Shown here: in pieces, positions 10,386 through 20,814 of the stretch | Position numbering within the stretch: position 1 is the stretch's first letter | How the letters are laid out: every line of letters starts with the position of its first letter | Source of the DNA: Seminavis robusta | Taxonomy: Eukaryota > Bacillariophyta > Bacillariophyceae > Naviculales > Naviculaceae | DNA length: 52,605 bases | Assembly (NCBI GenBank): GCA_903772945.1 | Contig: CAICTM010000692.1 | Location: forward strand, 1-52,605 | Reading direction: 5' to 3' | Made by a program: the position numbers and the translations under genes | Notes under the pieces: model-generated | The model's database searches: none | Seen by the model: only the letters and a program-made list of their open reading frames with translations | Told to the model about the DNA's origin: nothing

Positions 10386-11032
10386 CCAACATAGCACGCT
10401 ATTACTGATAATCTGGTAGAATCTCAGCACCAAGTTCTGCGAGCAGGTATGGGACAACACACAGTTTCTAACGACGGCTCCGCAGTAGCTGAGTTATGGC
10501 ACGCCTCACTCGCGCTATTGTAGTATTGAGTCGACATTTCGCGTACGATTGTTCATAAGACCTGATACAGAAAAATCGTGTGATGGTAGCTTATGTCCTG
10601 TCAATCAAAGAACTTTGAAGTGGGACGCATTCACATAGTTTGTGAAATGAATGTAATTCTCCTGGTTTTCTTCGTGGTAGTCCATAGGCGAGCACGAGGT
10701 GGGAATGGCAGAGGCTACTTTGGATGCACTCCAACTAGCTCGCCGCGGACATGAGTGATGTTCATCCTTCTCGAGCATCAGTTGATGCTCTTTTGCATTT
10801 CACTGTCAGTGGTTTTGAGATACCGGTACCAGAACGCGAAGACAGGCGACCAAGCGCACGAGGAATTACCAAAAATGTTGCAGCTAGTTAGTTATGAAGC
10901 GAATTTCCAGTAGTCTAGTTTCAAAATTCCACACTATAGAATCTTTTCTCTCTCCTATCTTCTCTAAATATAATTGAATTCATTCCAAAGTCTGTAGATT
11001 ACAAAGTCTTGTTTCCTTCCGCCACAGCCTGC
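10386..11032. other. Intergenic region between convergent genes
   Basis: This stretch lies between the stop of the sulfotransferase and the stop of the minus-strand HTH-like gene. It holds their 3' UTRs and no convincing reading frame, tRNA or repeat. I see only short ACCGGTACC-type palindromes near 10820. Confidence 0.6.
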
Positions 11033-13155
11033 TCAAGCGACTGTGGGCGGTGGATGATGATAGGTTTCTTCATGATGATGCATCAAGTTGGCGGTAGGAT
11101 CCGCGACAAGGGAAGCCGCGACAGCTGCGGCTGCAGCAGTAGCCGAATGATCTTCGACGCTTGAGGGAGGTACAAGTGTATCCACTGGGTGGTGATGAGC
11201 GGTGACCGCTGCATCCACGACGCGGGCGGCCGCAGAGGCGGCATCATCGGACGAGTTGCCATCCACCACCATCATAGGCGCTTCGTTGTACCCAGGGTGG
11301 TGATTGAATTGTGGCGGGTGTTCCGGAGGCTGCGGATTGTGCTCGAGCGCAATTGAATGCGGATTGTGCTGCTGAGGCGGCTGATGATGTTCGTGCGGCT
11401 GGTGGTGCGGATGATGGTGAACAGCAACACCGTCACTGACCTCCTTGTTGCCCGCAATTAGGACCGTGGTGCTCGTATCGGGAGGAGGGAGGGGCATCTT
11501 GGCCTTCTGTTCCGACTCGGTCGGCTCAATAAAGATCTCGGGGTGATCTTTGATTTTGAAGTGGCCATTGATCTGCCAATCAAACCCACGTTGTTCGGCA
11601 CGTGAGTGCATGCGAGCGTATTTTTCACGGACCTTGACGTGAATGCCAAGTTCCTTTGCCACTGTGATCCAATTGACCTTTTGATTGTGCTCCTTCGCAA
11701 TGGCGTTGTATTTGGCCCACAAATTCTTGGAGTGGGTAACAATCTGGTGGAGATCCGCTGCAGTCGAGACCACAATAGCCGACCGGGGCTTCTTGCTGGG
11801 CACGGCAACGGGCTCTGGGACAGGCTGATGTCCTCCTGCTGCCAAAGCTGCATTGGCCGCCGCCTTGGCAGCAGCTGCTCCGCGAGTAATTTCAATAGGA
11901 ACACGGTTGGAATTCACCAATTCCGCCGCACGCTTCAAAGCTAGGTCTTTCTGTTCTTGCGCGAATTTTTCTCGCTGCATTCGAATTTCCAGCTTTTTCT
12001 TGCGGCGGTCTTCGCGAGAAGCTTCTCGCTGAGAGCGTTCCTGTGCCCTGCGCATCTGTACAGCCTCTCGTTCGCGCTGCTTTTGTTCCTTGCGTTCTTG
12101 GGAAAGACGCTTTTGTTCCTTCTTGAGGTTTTGACGGCGCTCTTGTTCCAACGCCTTTTCGGCATCTTTGGCCATGCGATGAGCACGAGAAACTTCATTG
12201 ACTTGCTTCTTGCTCAACTTGCCGACGGTCGCATCATGATGAGTGACAGCCGCCGCAGCAGCAGCGGCCGCCACGGCTGTAGGGGCTTCCATGTGAGGAA
12301 ACGGCAGGTTCACAATTCCTCCAGTGGGCGACACGGAGATTCCGGCGGCCGCCGCGATGGAAGCATCTTGTGTTGCCAGATCGTTGGTATAGAGATTCGA
12401 ATGATTGACATTCTCCGCTGCGTCCTCTGGGAGTCCTCGAATATTATACATGACACAAAATCGTTCAACCTGGGCAACAATGTAGGCCTGTCAAGACAAG
12501 AGAAGACAAAGACAAAAAGGTCAGAAGAACAAGAGAGCGAAACAACAGAAAACCCCAAGTGCGTTGAATGGAAGAACGAACCTTGTCAAATTCATCCATG
12601 ATTCCCAAAATTCTCCAAAAATCCGCAGGACCGCTGCCATCCACGCTGTTAGTGACAGGAGCAGAGAGACGGCACAAGAGTTGGGAGGTAAGAATCCCTT
12701 TCAAGTAGGGCTTGAATTCGATAAACTTTTGGTCGGCCATTTCGACAATGGCCTCATTCCCCACTGCCCAATCTCCGGCGAGCAAACGCAACCATTCAGA
12801 AGGACGCTTTGCCGCTTTACGCATCTGTTGTTGTTGTCGCAGAGATGATGATCATGATGTTGGAAGGAAAAGGCAAAGAGTTAGCATGTGGGTCAGCAGC
12901 GGCAAGGATGTCATCGTCGATGTTTCTGCAGACCAAGCCACAAGAGACAAAAACGGTAAAATATGCACCCGGTTCTCAGCGGGCTTCTTCCTGGGTTTCG
13001 ATTTCGTGCTGGCTGATGCGCACACCATCTGCGCACAATCGCGAAGCAAGCAAAAATCAACTGACCTCTCGCTTCATCTCTCTCGTCGGTTCCATGAACA
13101 ATTCAAGTGGTGGCGGGGCGAATTCCGCTACGCCTCCGGGATCGTAGTCTGTCAT
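11033..13155 (-). CDS. Coiled-coil, HTH-like nuclear-type protein, three exons
   Basis: Exon 1 is 13155-13066 (30 codons), exon 2 is 12824-12582 (81 codons) and exon 3 is 12487-11033. Introns of 241 nt (GTCAGT...AACAG) and 94 nt (GTTCG...GACAG) are both phase 0, giving 595 aa. The N-terminal 120 residues form a compact helical domain (PSEWLRLLAGDWAVGNEA, FWRILGIMDEFDKAYIVAQ). An Ala-rich linker is followed by a long Lys/Arg/Glu/Gln coiled coil (RRAQERSQREASREDRRKKK). Then comes a helix-turn-helix-like segment (NWITVAKELGIHVKVREKYA) and a His/Pro/Gln-rich tail with poly-Ala. Basic charge and low-complexity tails suggest a nuclear DNA- or RNA-associated factor, but I do not recognise the family. 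Confidence 0.7.
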
Positions 13156-14023
13156 GGTCGTCAGATGATTTCCACACCCCAGCAACGGGAAAGAGAGAAC
13201 AACATTGATGGAAGGAGGTTATCTTATAAGAAATATAGCAAGCAGGAGGGTGCTTGATGCGAGAGGAACCAGGGTGGTTCGTTGTTCGTTGCGTCCTCCA
13301 GCAGATTGACACTCCACGATCGCTTCCACGTATGCGAATTTTTTGCTATTAAGTTCCGTGTTCCATTTTGACACTTTGAGTCCAAAAGGAACTTGCGTTT
13401 GTGGCTCTCCTCAGCATTCTATTTCAGATTTATACGATACATTGGTTTAACTTATTACGATTGACGTGTCTTGAAGCGTGCTAGGGAGCAGCTTTCCCCT
13501 TTTCCGCAGAATTTCCCCAAAGTACAAATTGGATGAATTTTTTTCAGAATTTTGCTGAGAGCTCCAAAAACGAAAGATTTGGTTTGAGAGCTCTGTCACT
13601 TCCGCACAAAAACACACATGGCCGCTCAAGTCATTCACCCATGCCTGACCCCGATCATACCGGTAGTCACCCACTGCTACTCCACCTCACAAATCTAAAT
13701 TAACTGCCTGGTTCTTGCAAGAGGGACGTTGGATCCTTTTGGTTGTGGAGTATTGCTTTGGGGGTATCAGTAGTCTAGCTAGCTAGTCCTGCTGTTGCCG
13801 TTGTAGTTCCGGCTCTTGGGATTCTGTTCTTCTGATTCAACCCGAATTTCAAGCGTCAAGTGCGATCGTGTAGTTTCCTGAACAAGCCACACTCTACAAC
13901 ATTTGCAATCTACTGTTGGATATCAAGAAGAAGTTCCCCCACTAGTCAGTCAGTGGCGCCTAAAGGTATCATTGAGCCACAAGCAGATAGAAGATAACAA
14001 TCAGCAACAGAAAACTTGACAGA
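13156..14023. other. Intergenic region
   Basis: This is the upstream region of the minus-strand coiled-coil gene and of the small ORF at 14024. It contains a CTAGCTAGCTAG palindromic run near 13774. No other gene, RNA or repeat is supported. Confidence 0.5.
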
Positions 14024-14257
14024 ATGGACGTTATTGCTCTGTTCTTTTTGGCGCCCGTGTTGACCACCAAGGCTACCATCTGGGGCGCTGTTGTTTCGGC
14101 TTGTGGTGGTGCCAAAACAAACGACAAACCAACCGCTACAGCTGTGACATGGGAAGAAATTGACGCCTACAACAACACTATCAAAAGCCATAAAGGTGGC
14201 AAGGAAGAAACTGAAGAACCAGACTCGGAAAAAGCAGAAAGCAAATTTGTAACATAA
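14024..14257 (+). CDS. Small hydrophobic-start hypothetical protein
   Basis: The 77-aa frame begins ATGGAC in a good context (ACAGAATGG). It has an N-terminal hydrophobic segment (VIALFFLAPVLTTKATIWGA) followed by a polar, Lys/Glu-rich tail (KGGKEETEEPDSEKAESK). This is the layout of a small membrane-anchored or secreted peptide. No family is recognised. A second short frame with a similar start lies about 1 kb downstream. Length and isolation keep confidence low. Confidence 0.3.
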   Translation: MDVIALFFLAPVLTTKATIWGAVVSACGGAKTNDKPTATAVTWEEIDAYNNTIKSHKGGKEETEEPDSEKAESKFVT

Positions 14258-15072
14258 GATATATACATGGCAGATATCTCATCTACCAGGGTGGGCTCTG
14301 CAACATGGTGCCAAAAAAGGTGAATGCATATATCTGGGTGACTCCAACGTGAAAGAAAAGGAAGCAACATTTGACATTTCCTCAAGATGCATGTGAGGAA
14401 TTGCTGGATTGGGTAATTTACCAATATGACGGTCCCAACAACCACAACTCTTTTGGACCTTTTTCATTCTCAATTGTGAACTTCTTCCCTCGGATGGTGC
14501 CCAATATTGGAAAAGATGCTGCGACTGTACATGTACTACTCTAGCTAGCAAGTACTGGTAGTTGGTACCGGCACCCCATGTGAGTGTTACATCGGTACAT
14601 CAATACCCGTTAGGAGGTCGTTCAGAGGTGGTTACCAGTAGAATCCGATAACATCATTACTCTATAAAAGCTACCCAAACAATTCAGCCGGTCTAATTGA
14701 GTAAGATAGGAACCAATCTGTTCCCAGCTCCCTGGCTTGCCGTTGCGTTGCCCGACAGACACACGAATCTTCAACGTTTTGGCTTTCGAATCTTTCACCG
14801 CAATCAGCTTTGGTACGTTTTTCAAACCGTTGCGCACCTCTACCGTACGGTAGTGTATGTCGCTGATGAGATGCTGCTGGTGTGGGCTGCCGAATCTGAC
14901 CCAATCGAATGATGAATGATTGACTAATTATTCGCTTGAATGAATCTTCGGCCCCAACGCATTGAATGACGAATCATCCAATTGTTCTCAGCAGATTGCG
15001 TTTCCCAATCATTATCCCGAGATAGACAGTCCTCCAATTCTCCTGTCATCGCTCATAGAAAGTTACTGCAGG

Positions 15073-15201
15073 ATGGAGTTGTTGACTATTGCATCGATAG
15101 TCCTGGTCTGCAAGGCCACAGTGATGGCTGCTGCCATGCTCGTGATTGGCAAGATGAAGGATGTCCCGACGGTGCGCTTGGAAAACGAGAAACTACGATA
15201 A
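15073..15201 (+). CDS. Possible small membrane peptide
   Basis: The 42-aa frame opens MELLTIASIVLVCKATVMAA, a single strongly hydrophobic segment, and ends in a short charged tail. The beginning resembles the ORF at 14024 (M-acid-hydrophobic run, then a KAT triplet). It may be chance or a shortened relative. Confidence 0.15.
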   Translation: MELLTIASIVLVCKATVMAAAMLVIGKMKDVPTVRLENEKLR

Positions 15202-15694
15202 GCAAGCAGAGGACAGAGCCGGGAGCATGGGATCGAGCATAAAGTGGCACGCACGAGTGTTTGCATGAAGCTCGTGACCTCGTGCCATCACCGCCAAGCG
15301 TGCAGAAAGGGGAAATGCATTGAAGCGGCCATCACTAAACGTTAAAAAATATCCACACTCTAATCTGCAAGCCATAATACAACTAGCTATGTTCAACTTG
15401 ATGCAGTTGTGTAGACAGTTGTCGATTCCCCCCACGACGAAGATATCTTGTATGCTCAAAGTCGGCTGGTCACTTTGTGGCCACTTTCATTAGATCCAGT
15501 GTCGTGTTCCTTAGGTACGCCATACAAAAGGATATCATTTGCCATGTGAAAGGTTGTTAAAGATGCATTGCTTGGTCTTTCGTGCATTACATTGTTCCAA
15601 TTGGCCCGGGTTACCGTACTTGATGTTCCGGCTGGTGCCCTGGACCAATGACAGTCCGGCCTTCGTCCGTCAATCAGCATCTGCTCGTCGAGCA

Positions 15695-15791
15695 GCATCC
15701 TTTGCAACAAGAGAATGTGCGATAACCAATTTTCTACTTCTCGGTTCTGTGGAGTCTCCACTTGACCCAGTATCATACCTGTAGGTTTGTG
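15695..15791 (+). repeat. Dispersed 100-bp repeat, copy 1
   Basis: The stretch beginning GCATCCTTTGCAACAAGAGA and ending near GTTTGTG recurs with substitutions at 17800-17900. Both copies are in the same orientation and lie just beside the secreted-protein duplication. It could be a fragment of an older element. Confidence 0.75.
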
Positions 15792-15807
15792 TTGCTAGCT
15801 AGGATAA

Positions 15808-16383
15808 CAAGAACATCGTCATGGATACCGAAACCATGGCGGCCTTCATGGCAACTACCACCTGTCCGGAATCGACCCTAATTATTTGGCATCATTGATT
15901 CACTCCATCGAGGATGAGGAAGAGTATGTTGAAGAAGATTACGATAGTGATGGCTCCCTAAACAGAGACACCACAGAAGATTATGCGGCCTTGATGGGTG
16001 TCGACGGCGACAACTTGGCAGCGCTGCGAGCCATCATCGGCACTGATGCTAGTGACAACCAGGATCCGCTCCTTGAGTCGCTGGTTGAGGCCACTGATCG
16101 TAGTGATAACGATGGTGCCAATGATACAACCAGTTGGCAAACTTTTCGGGGGCTTGTGCACTTCGTTTTCTTGTTTCCACTTGCGCTTGTCCGGCTGATC
16201 CGTTTCCTCGCCCGACCTACAGCAGTAATTTGCACTTCTATCTGGCCATGGCCAACCAAGCCAAGTTATGAGGCCCAAGCACGTGATTATGAGGACTACC
16301 GGTACGGCGGTGCCAATGTCAGGACCACAATTCGCCACCAAAGCAAGACAAGGATTTGGCAGCTTTCAGGGGTTCACAGATGA
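15808..16383 (+). pseudogene. Hypothetical acidic, single-TM protein fragment without a clear start
   Basis: An open frame of about 190 codons from 15808 to 16383 lacks an in-frame ATG near its beginning; the first TAA upstream is at 15805. The first 80 codons are acidic (IHSIEDEEEYVEEDYDSDGS). A hydrophobic segment follows (LVHFVFLFPLALVRLIRFLA), then a Tyr/Arg-rich end. In another frame, an ATG at 15821 starts a short peptide that stops at 15898. A frameshift or a missing upstream exon would explain both. I recognise no family. It may be a decayed gene or an internal exon. Confidence 0.3.
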
Positions 16384-16675
16384 TGATTTGACAGCTTTCA
16401 GGGGTACAGTACCGGTACCGTACCGACAGGGCCACCAAAACGAACGATGAATCATCGAGAATTTTTGTGAAAGGGAATCTTCTAACCAACTCGAGTAACG
16501 CCAGAAATGCAAAAGGGCTGGGATCAGCCGAGTCACAGCCTCGGAACAGATCCATTGATTTGCAAATACTTGATCTCCGGTAGCTATGCATGTACTTGGA
16601 TCAGGATCCCTCCGCTTACAACCAAATGGCCAAATGGGAAGTGCAAGCTTCTTTGGGTGTGCAGCAGCGGAATTA

Positions 16676-17765
16676 TTTAATGGTGGTGTTCCCTTTGCAA
16701 AACAGAGGTGAATGCTAAGTTAAATGAAGAGCAGGAAAACATGAATCAGATCAAAACATATAAAGGTCGCGTTCGCCTCTAAACTAGCCCTGCAAAACGG
16801 TACAGATACATGTACCGTACACACCACACACAACAGGACAAAACTTGACTGTTGACTCGCAAATCTCGCCTCAACACACATCAAGTGACAATGTCATTCA
16901 GGAAGATCACCAGACTCATGAAACTTTTCTTCCTCAGCTTGTTTGTGGCCTTTTTCACCTCTGGCAATATGGTAACTGCCAAGGAGCAGCTCCGAGGGAC
17001 CACTGCCCGAGAACTCTTGTCTGCAACTTCCACCCCCCTTACTGTGGATGTGATCCCAACCCCAGCCCCCACGCTTCCGCCACTTCACGCAACAGCAGCT
17101 CCTGTGATGGTCCATGTAATCACTGCGCCTCCCACAATCACCCCAACCGGTTCACCATCAGAAGCTCCAACAGTGACTCCACCTTGCTATGACCCTGAAG
17201 CTGGGGAACCATTCCTGATGTAAACTGATGGCCGTTGGGTCCGTATGAAACGAAGCGCTGCTGATTACAAAATGTTACTGACAACACTGGACCAAGCAGC
17301 GGTGTGAAAGGATATGTTTTTCGGGTCGATCCTGCAGTTCCATCAGACCCTTCAAACTTGAATTGGGTTCTGTGTGTCCCAGATCGCAACAAGTGTGCAG
17401 AGACTTTCAATGATAATTTGATGAGAGGCCGGGGGGATGCCTCCCACAGGGTGTCTCTCTTTCCATACGATGCTTCTGTTTGTAATGAGTACTTCAAATT
17501 GAGGATCAATGGCAAGTGGATTCGAACAAACGGTGATGACAACTTGAGAATCACTGCAGAAGAAACCGCAGCCCGTTTTGAGATCAGAGACATCCCTGTG
17601 TTAAAGTCGCCTTCATTGTAGGTCAGAGACGTCTCTGTATCAGATGAAAACCAACAACACCAACGACGTCAATGGCGTCAACAGTATTGAAATAGAACAG
17701 GAGACCCAATGCAAAACTATCCCGCCGCCGAGAAACAAGAAATAACTAGAAAATTGGCTCTCCCT
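16676..17765 (+). repeat. Tandem segmental duplication, unit 1
   Basis: This block carries the broken secreted-protein gene with its flanks. Homology to unit 2 (18553-19985) covers about 240 bp upstream (including a GTGAATGCTAAGTTAAATGA-like string and an ACATATAA string), the whole reading frame and about 140 bp downstream (CGCCGAGAAACAAGAAATAA-like). The duplication therefore took promoter, gene and 3' UTR together. Confidence 0.8.
16918..17621 (+). pseudogene. Broken paralog of the secreted linker/beta-trefoil-like protein
   Basis: Aligned by eye with the intact gene at 19134, this copy keeps the signal peptide (MKLFFLSLFVAFFTSG), the Pro/Thr-rich linker and most of the C-terminal domain, but has two lesions. 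The codon after GEPFLM is TAA at 17221-17223 where the paralog has AAG. A frameshift lies at about 17260-17300, near the DYKM segment. Downstream, homology resumes in a new frame (KGYVFRVDP, LFPYDASVCNEYFKL, WIRTN, LRITAEE) to a stop at 17621. An extra in-frame ATG at 16891 exists only in this copy. A 101-aa secreted leader/linker peptide could still be made, but the folded domain cannot. Confidence 0.8.
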
Positions 17766-17799
17766 TTTGCATCGAGTTTTTCTCTTGGTCTTTGAGGAA

Positions 17800-17900
17800 G
17801 CATCCTTTGCAACAAGAGAATGTGAGTATAACAAATTCTCTACTTTTCGGTTCTGTGTAGTCGAGTCTCCACTTGATCCAGTAGCTATCAAATGTTTGTG
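17800..17900 (+). repeat. Dispersed 100-bp repeat, copy 2
   Basis: It shares GCATCCTTTGCAACAAGAGA, the TTCGGTTCTGTG string and the TCTCCACTTGA string with 15695-15791, with small insertions. Confidence 0.75.
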
Positions 17901-18106
17901 TATGGTCCTTCGCTTACTCTTTTGGTCCTGCGAACACCAAGAGCAGGAGGGTGCGCAAGTGCGAAACTGGCATGGCGCTCTGAAGCGGTTCTGTGCAGCC
18001 GCAAGCTACAAGTGGCTCCGCCAACTATTAGTACTGGTACAAAGTTCTCAGAAACATGAGCCTCGCTGGCTGCATGTAGCCACCATGGGAACCAAGCGTG
18101 GCAGCG

Positions 18107-18511
18107 GGACCTCTGTGGAAACGCCATTCGCGGCAAATTACTTAAGAGACGAAACACCCAGGCTTATGAGACGATAGAAATGATTTAAGAGACGAAAGCA
18201 ATCGTCTCCTATATTTAGGAGACGATTCAGTAGGAGACATTACAATAAGGAGACGAAAATTTCGAAATAGGAGACGATCCGAAAGATTTAGGAGACGATA
18301 CCATACAGTTTACATGGTACACTTAGGAGACGATCCGTTGAGAATAGGAGACGATCCGTTGAAAATAGGAGACGTTTTAAGAGGAGACAAAAGATTTAGG
18401 AGACGATCCGTTTCGTCTCCTATTTTTAGGAGACGAAATCCATTAAATAGGAGACGATCAAAAGGATTTAGGAGACGATCGGTTGCACGACTCGAGTTTC
18501 CACAGAGGTCC
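18107..18511. mobile_element. 405-bp TIR-bounded element with a 21-bp GAGACG motif array
   Basis: Perfect 16-bp inverted ends GGACCTCTGTGGAAAC (18107-18122) and its complement (18496-18511) bound the block. Inside are 14 GAGACG motifs in one orientation, starting at 18146, 18168, 18189, 18219, 18250, 18271, 18292, 18327, 18348, 18369, 18400, 18430, 18451 and 18472. There are two GAGACA variants (18234, 18384) and two inverted copies, CGTCTC (18203, 18414). The common spacing is 21 bp, mostly in the form TAGGAGACGATC. TACCAT/ATGGTA form a short inverted repeat at 18299-18319, centred like the TIRs at 18309. No coding frame or clear target-site duplication is seen. It could be a non-autonomous transposon with binding sites, or a protein-binding or structured-RNA array. 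Confidence 0.7.
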
Positions 18512-18552
18512 AGGCATTCGCGGTGCGCTGAATGAAGTCTACGCAGGTCCAC

Positions 18553-19985
18553 CATTTAACGGTAGTGCTCCCATGTAAAAAGAGAAGTGAATGCTATTTT
18601 TTAAATGAAATGGGGATAACAAGAATAGAATCAGACACAACATATAACGATCACGTGCTCCAATCCCGTACCGTACCAGATGCCGTATTAGTACATTTAG
18701 CACACTAACTTATAACACAACAGCAGGAGGCTCCAGGAAGGTCGGAAATGTCAATCCGATTGACTTTAAAACTTTGACAGTTTCAACTGTGAAATTGCAT
18801 TGGTTTTGTGTCGTGGTGTATTTTTTTACAAATCCGTAAACTAGTTTCCATTTACTTGTGAAACTAAAATTGTAGTTTCACGAAAATGTGAAACTATAAC
18901 CGTGAAATCGATACTTCTGTTTCAGGAGACCACCAGTTACTGTTCCGGTTTCCGGACGCTCACAAAACACAGAAGCGAGAACAAAACTTTTCACACAGAA
19001 GCGAGAACAAAATTGACATAGCAACACAGGAAGCGAGAACAAACTTGGACTCGACTCTCACCTCTCACAAAACACACAAATCTCCACTCAACACACATCA
19101 AGCGACAATTTCATTCAGAAAGATCACCAAATCATGAAACTTTTCTTCCTCAGCTTGTTTGTTGCCTTTCTCACCTCTGGAAATGTGGCAACTGCCAATG
19201 AGCAGCTCCGAGGGACTGCTGCCCGAGAACTCTTGTCTGCAGTTACTGCAATCGAACCTATTGTGGATGTCATCCCAATCCCATCCCCCGTTCTGCCGCC
19301 ACTTGACGCAGCAGTAGCAGCTCCTGTGGTGGTAGATGTCATCACTGCGCCTCCCACAAGCGCCCCAACCGGTTCACCATCAGAAGCTCCAACAGTGACT
19401 CCACCTTGCGACGGTCCTGCTGATGGGGAACCCTTCCTGATGAAGACTGATGGCCGTTGGGTTCGTATGAAAGGAAGCGGTTCTGACTACCAAGTTAAGA
19501 CTTTCAACGATGGACCTAGCCAAGGTGGGAAAGGATATGTGTTCCAGATGGATCCTAGATACAACCCATCAAGGCCGCAAATGGTTCTTAATGTCCCAGA
19601 TCGCAACAAGTATGCAGAGATCTGGACTTCTAATTTGGTTAAAGGTGAGGGAGACCCCAACCAACTTGTGAAGTTCCTTCCGTATGATGCTTCTGTTTGC
19701 AATCAGTACTTCAAAATGAAGATCAATGGCAGTTGGATTCGAACAAACGATAATAACAAGTTGAGAATCACTGGTGAAGAAGAAAATGCAGCAAGTTTTG
19801 AGATCATTCCTTGCTCAGAGACTTCCCTTTGCTAAAGGCGCCATCATGGAGGACAGAGAAAAGTATCAGATTGAAATGCAACAACATTAACGACATCAAC
19901 AGTATGGAAATGCAGGTAGGTAAAAAGAGGAGACACAAAGCAAACGACACTGCCGCCGAGAAACCAGAAATAACTAGAAGATAAG
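18553..19985 (+). repeat. Tandem segmental duplication, unit 2
   Basis: This is the counterpart of 16676-17765, carrying the intact gene. It is longer because of about 250 bp of extra sequence upstream of the gene (roughly 18700-19060). That part contains repeats of GAAACT/AGTTTC (18770-18925) and three copies of an ACACAGAAGCGAGAACAAA-like string (about 18966-19045). Confidence 0.75.
19134..19835 (+). CDS. Secreted protein with Pro/Thr linker and beta-trefoil-like domain
   Basis: The 233-aa product opens with a clear signal peptide (MKLFFLSLFVAFLTSG, cleavage near residue 21) and is expected to be secreted or placed in the cell covering. Residues about 40-95 are a Pro/Thr/Ala/Val linker ending GSPSEAPTVTPP, of the kind seen in many diatom secreted proteins. 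The C-terminal 130 residues hold two related blocks, GEPFLMKTDGRWVRMKG and NQYFKMKINGSWIRTND, each followed by polar strands. This resembles the repeated W-containing units of fascin/ricin-type beta-trefoils. Binding to a polymer or sugar is an inference. Four Cys residues could form disulfides. The upstream tandem copy is broken, so this is the surviving gene of the pair. Confidence 0.7.
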   Translation: MKLFFLSLFVAFLTSGNVATANEQLRGTAARELLSAVTAIEPIVDVIPIPSPVLPPLDAAVAAPVVVDVITAPPTSAPTGSPSEAPTVTPPCDGPADGEPFLMKTDGRWVRMKGSGSDYQVKTFNDGPSQGGKGYVFQMDPRYNPSRPQMVLNVPDRNKYAEIWTSNLVKGEGDPNQLVKFLPYDASVCNQYFKMKINGSWIRTNDNNKLRITGEEENAASFEIIPCSETSLC

Positions 19986-20131
19986 TCGATAGTAGACCGA
20001 CCAATTCAGAGAAAAACGAAGGGCCCAGTGATAGTCGTAGCTATGATCGTGTGCACTTCATTGCAAATCTATCTACATACCGGTACAGTACATGAAATTT
20101 CCTTTGCTTTGAAGGCCAGCCTAAAACTTTG

Positions 20132-20158
20132 AATGATACGATTCGATTCGATTCGATT
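20132..20158. repeat. GATTC pentanucleotide microsatellite
   Basis: Four to five head-to-tail GATTC units lie about 520 bp upstream of the S2 gene's 5' UTR intron. The pentamer is the same as at 4524-4548. Confidence 0.8.
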
Positions 20159-20679
20159 CATGCAAAGCTTCACGCCGCCCCAGCACAGCCGTAAAAGCGT
20201 ATCGTGCTCAGCGGCACAGCTGTTTGCCAAAAGCGTCAGACTTAGCATTCTCCACGGTACTAAGATGGGACGTGGTCTATCAGTATTGGTTTTGATGCAT
20301 GGCGAAGTGGATCCTAGCTAGCTAGTGTCATGCACTGGACAATGCGTCTTTATACCCCCAAACGGTTACAGGATGGCCCTAGCAAGAGGCCATCACATAC
20401 TAGTACGGTTTCCAAATCGGACTTTGTAATTCCAAAGTTAAAATACATACCGGTTGTGCACATGACAGCAAGAATTGGGAGCTGTGTGAGGCGAGATTTC
20501 CATCACCGATCGTGGTGCATGCCAACACAGCTTTGCAGGTGCCGCCAAAAATTAGCCTAAACCCTGCTGCCCGGTGTATCCTTACCTCTTACTCACTTTT
20601 TCAGAAGAGCACTTCAAAGCAAATTGCTGATCTCCACCCAACAAACCGTCTGTCATCATCATCAAACTCTCGATTGAAG

Positions 20680-20774
20680 GTAAGCGGCTAATCAGCTTTT
20701 CAATGACGAGTACGATCGCTTAGGTCAACCAATTGTTTTCATTTCCTAACAAATTTCGTTGCTCTGTTCTGCAG
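20680..20774 (+). other. 5' UTR intron of the ribosomal protein S2 gene
   Basis: GTAAGC at 20680 and TTCTGCAG ending at 20774 bound a 95-nt stretch 40 bp before the start ATG. Leader introns are common in eukaryotic ribosomal protein genes and can raise expression. Confidence 0.6.
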
Positions 20775-20814
20775 CCTCCTTTAAGTTTTCACTTCGTTAA
20801 TTAATTAATCTATC

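Noticed and set aside
18107..18511. CRISPR array interpretation of the 21-bp repeats
   Set aside because: The conserved part is about 10 bp, the spacers are too short and related to one another, there are no cas genes, and the genome is eukaryotic.
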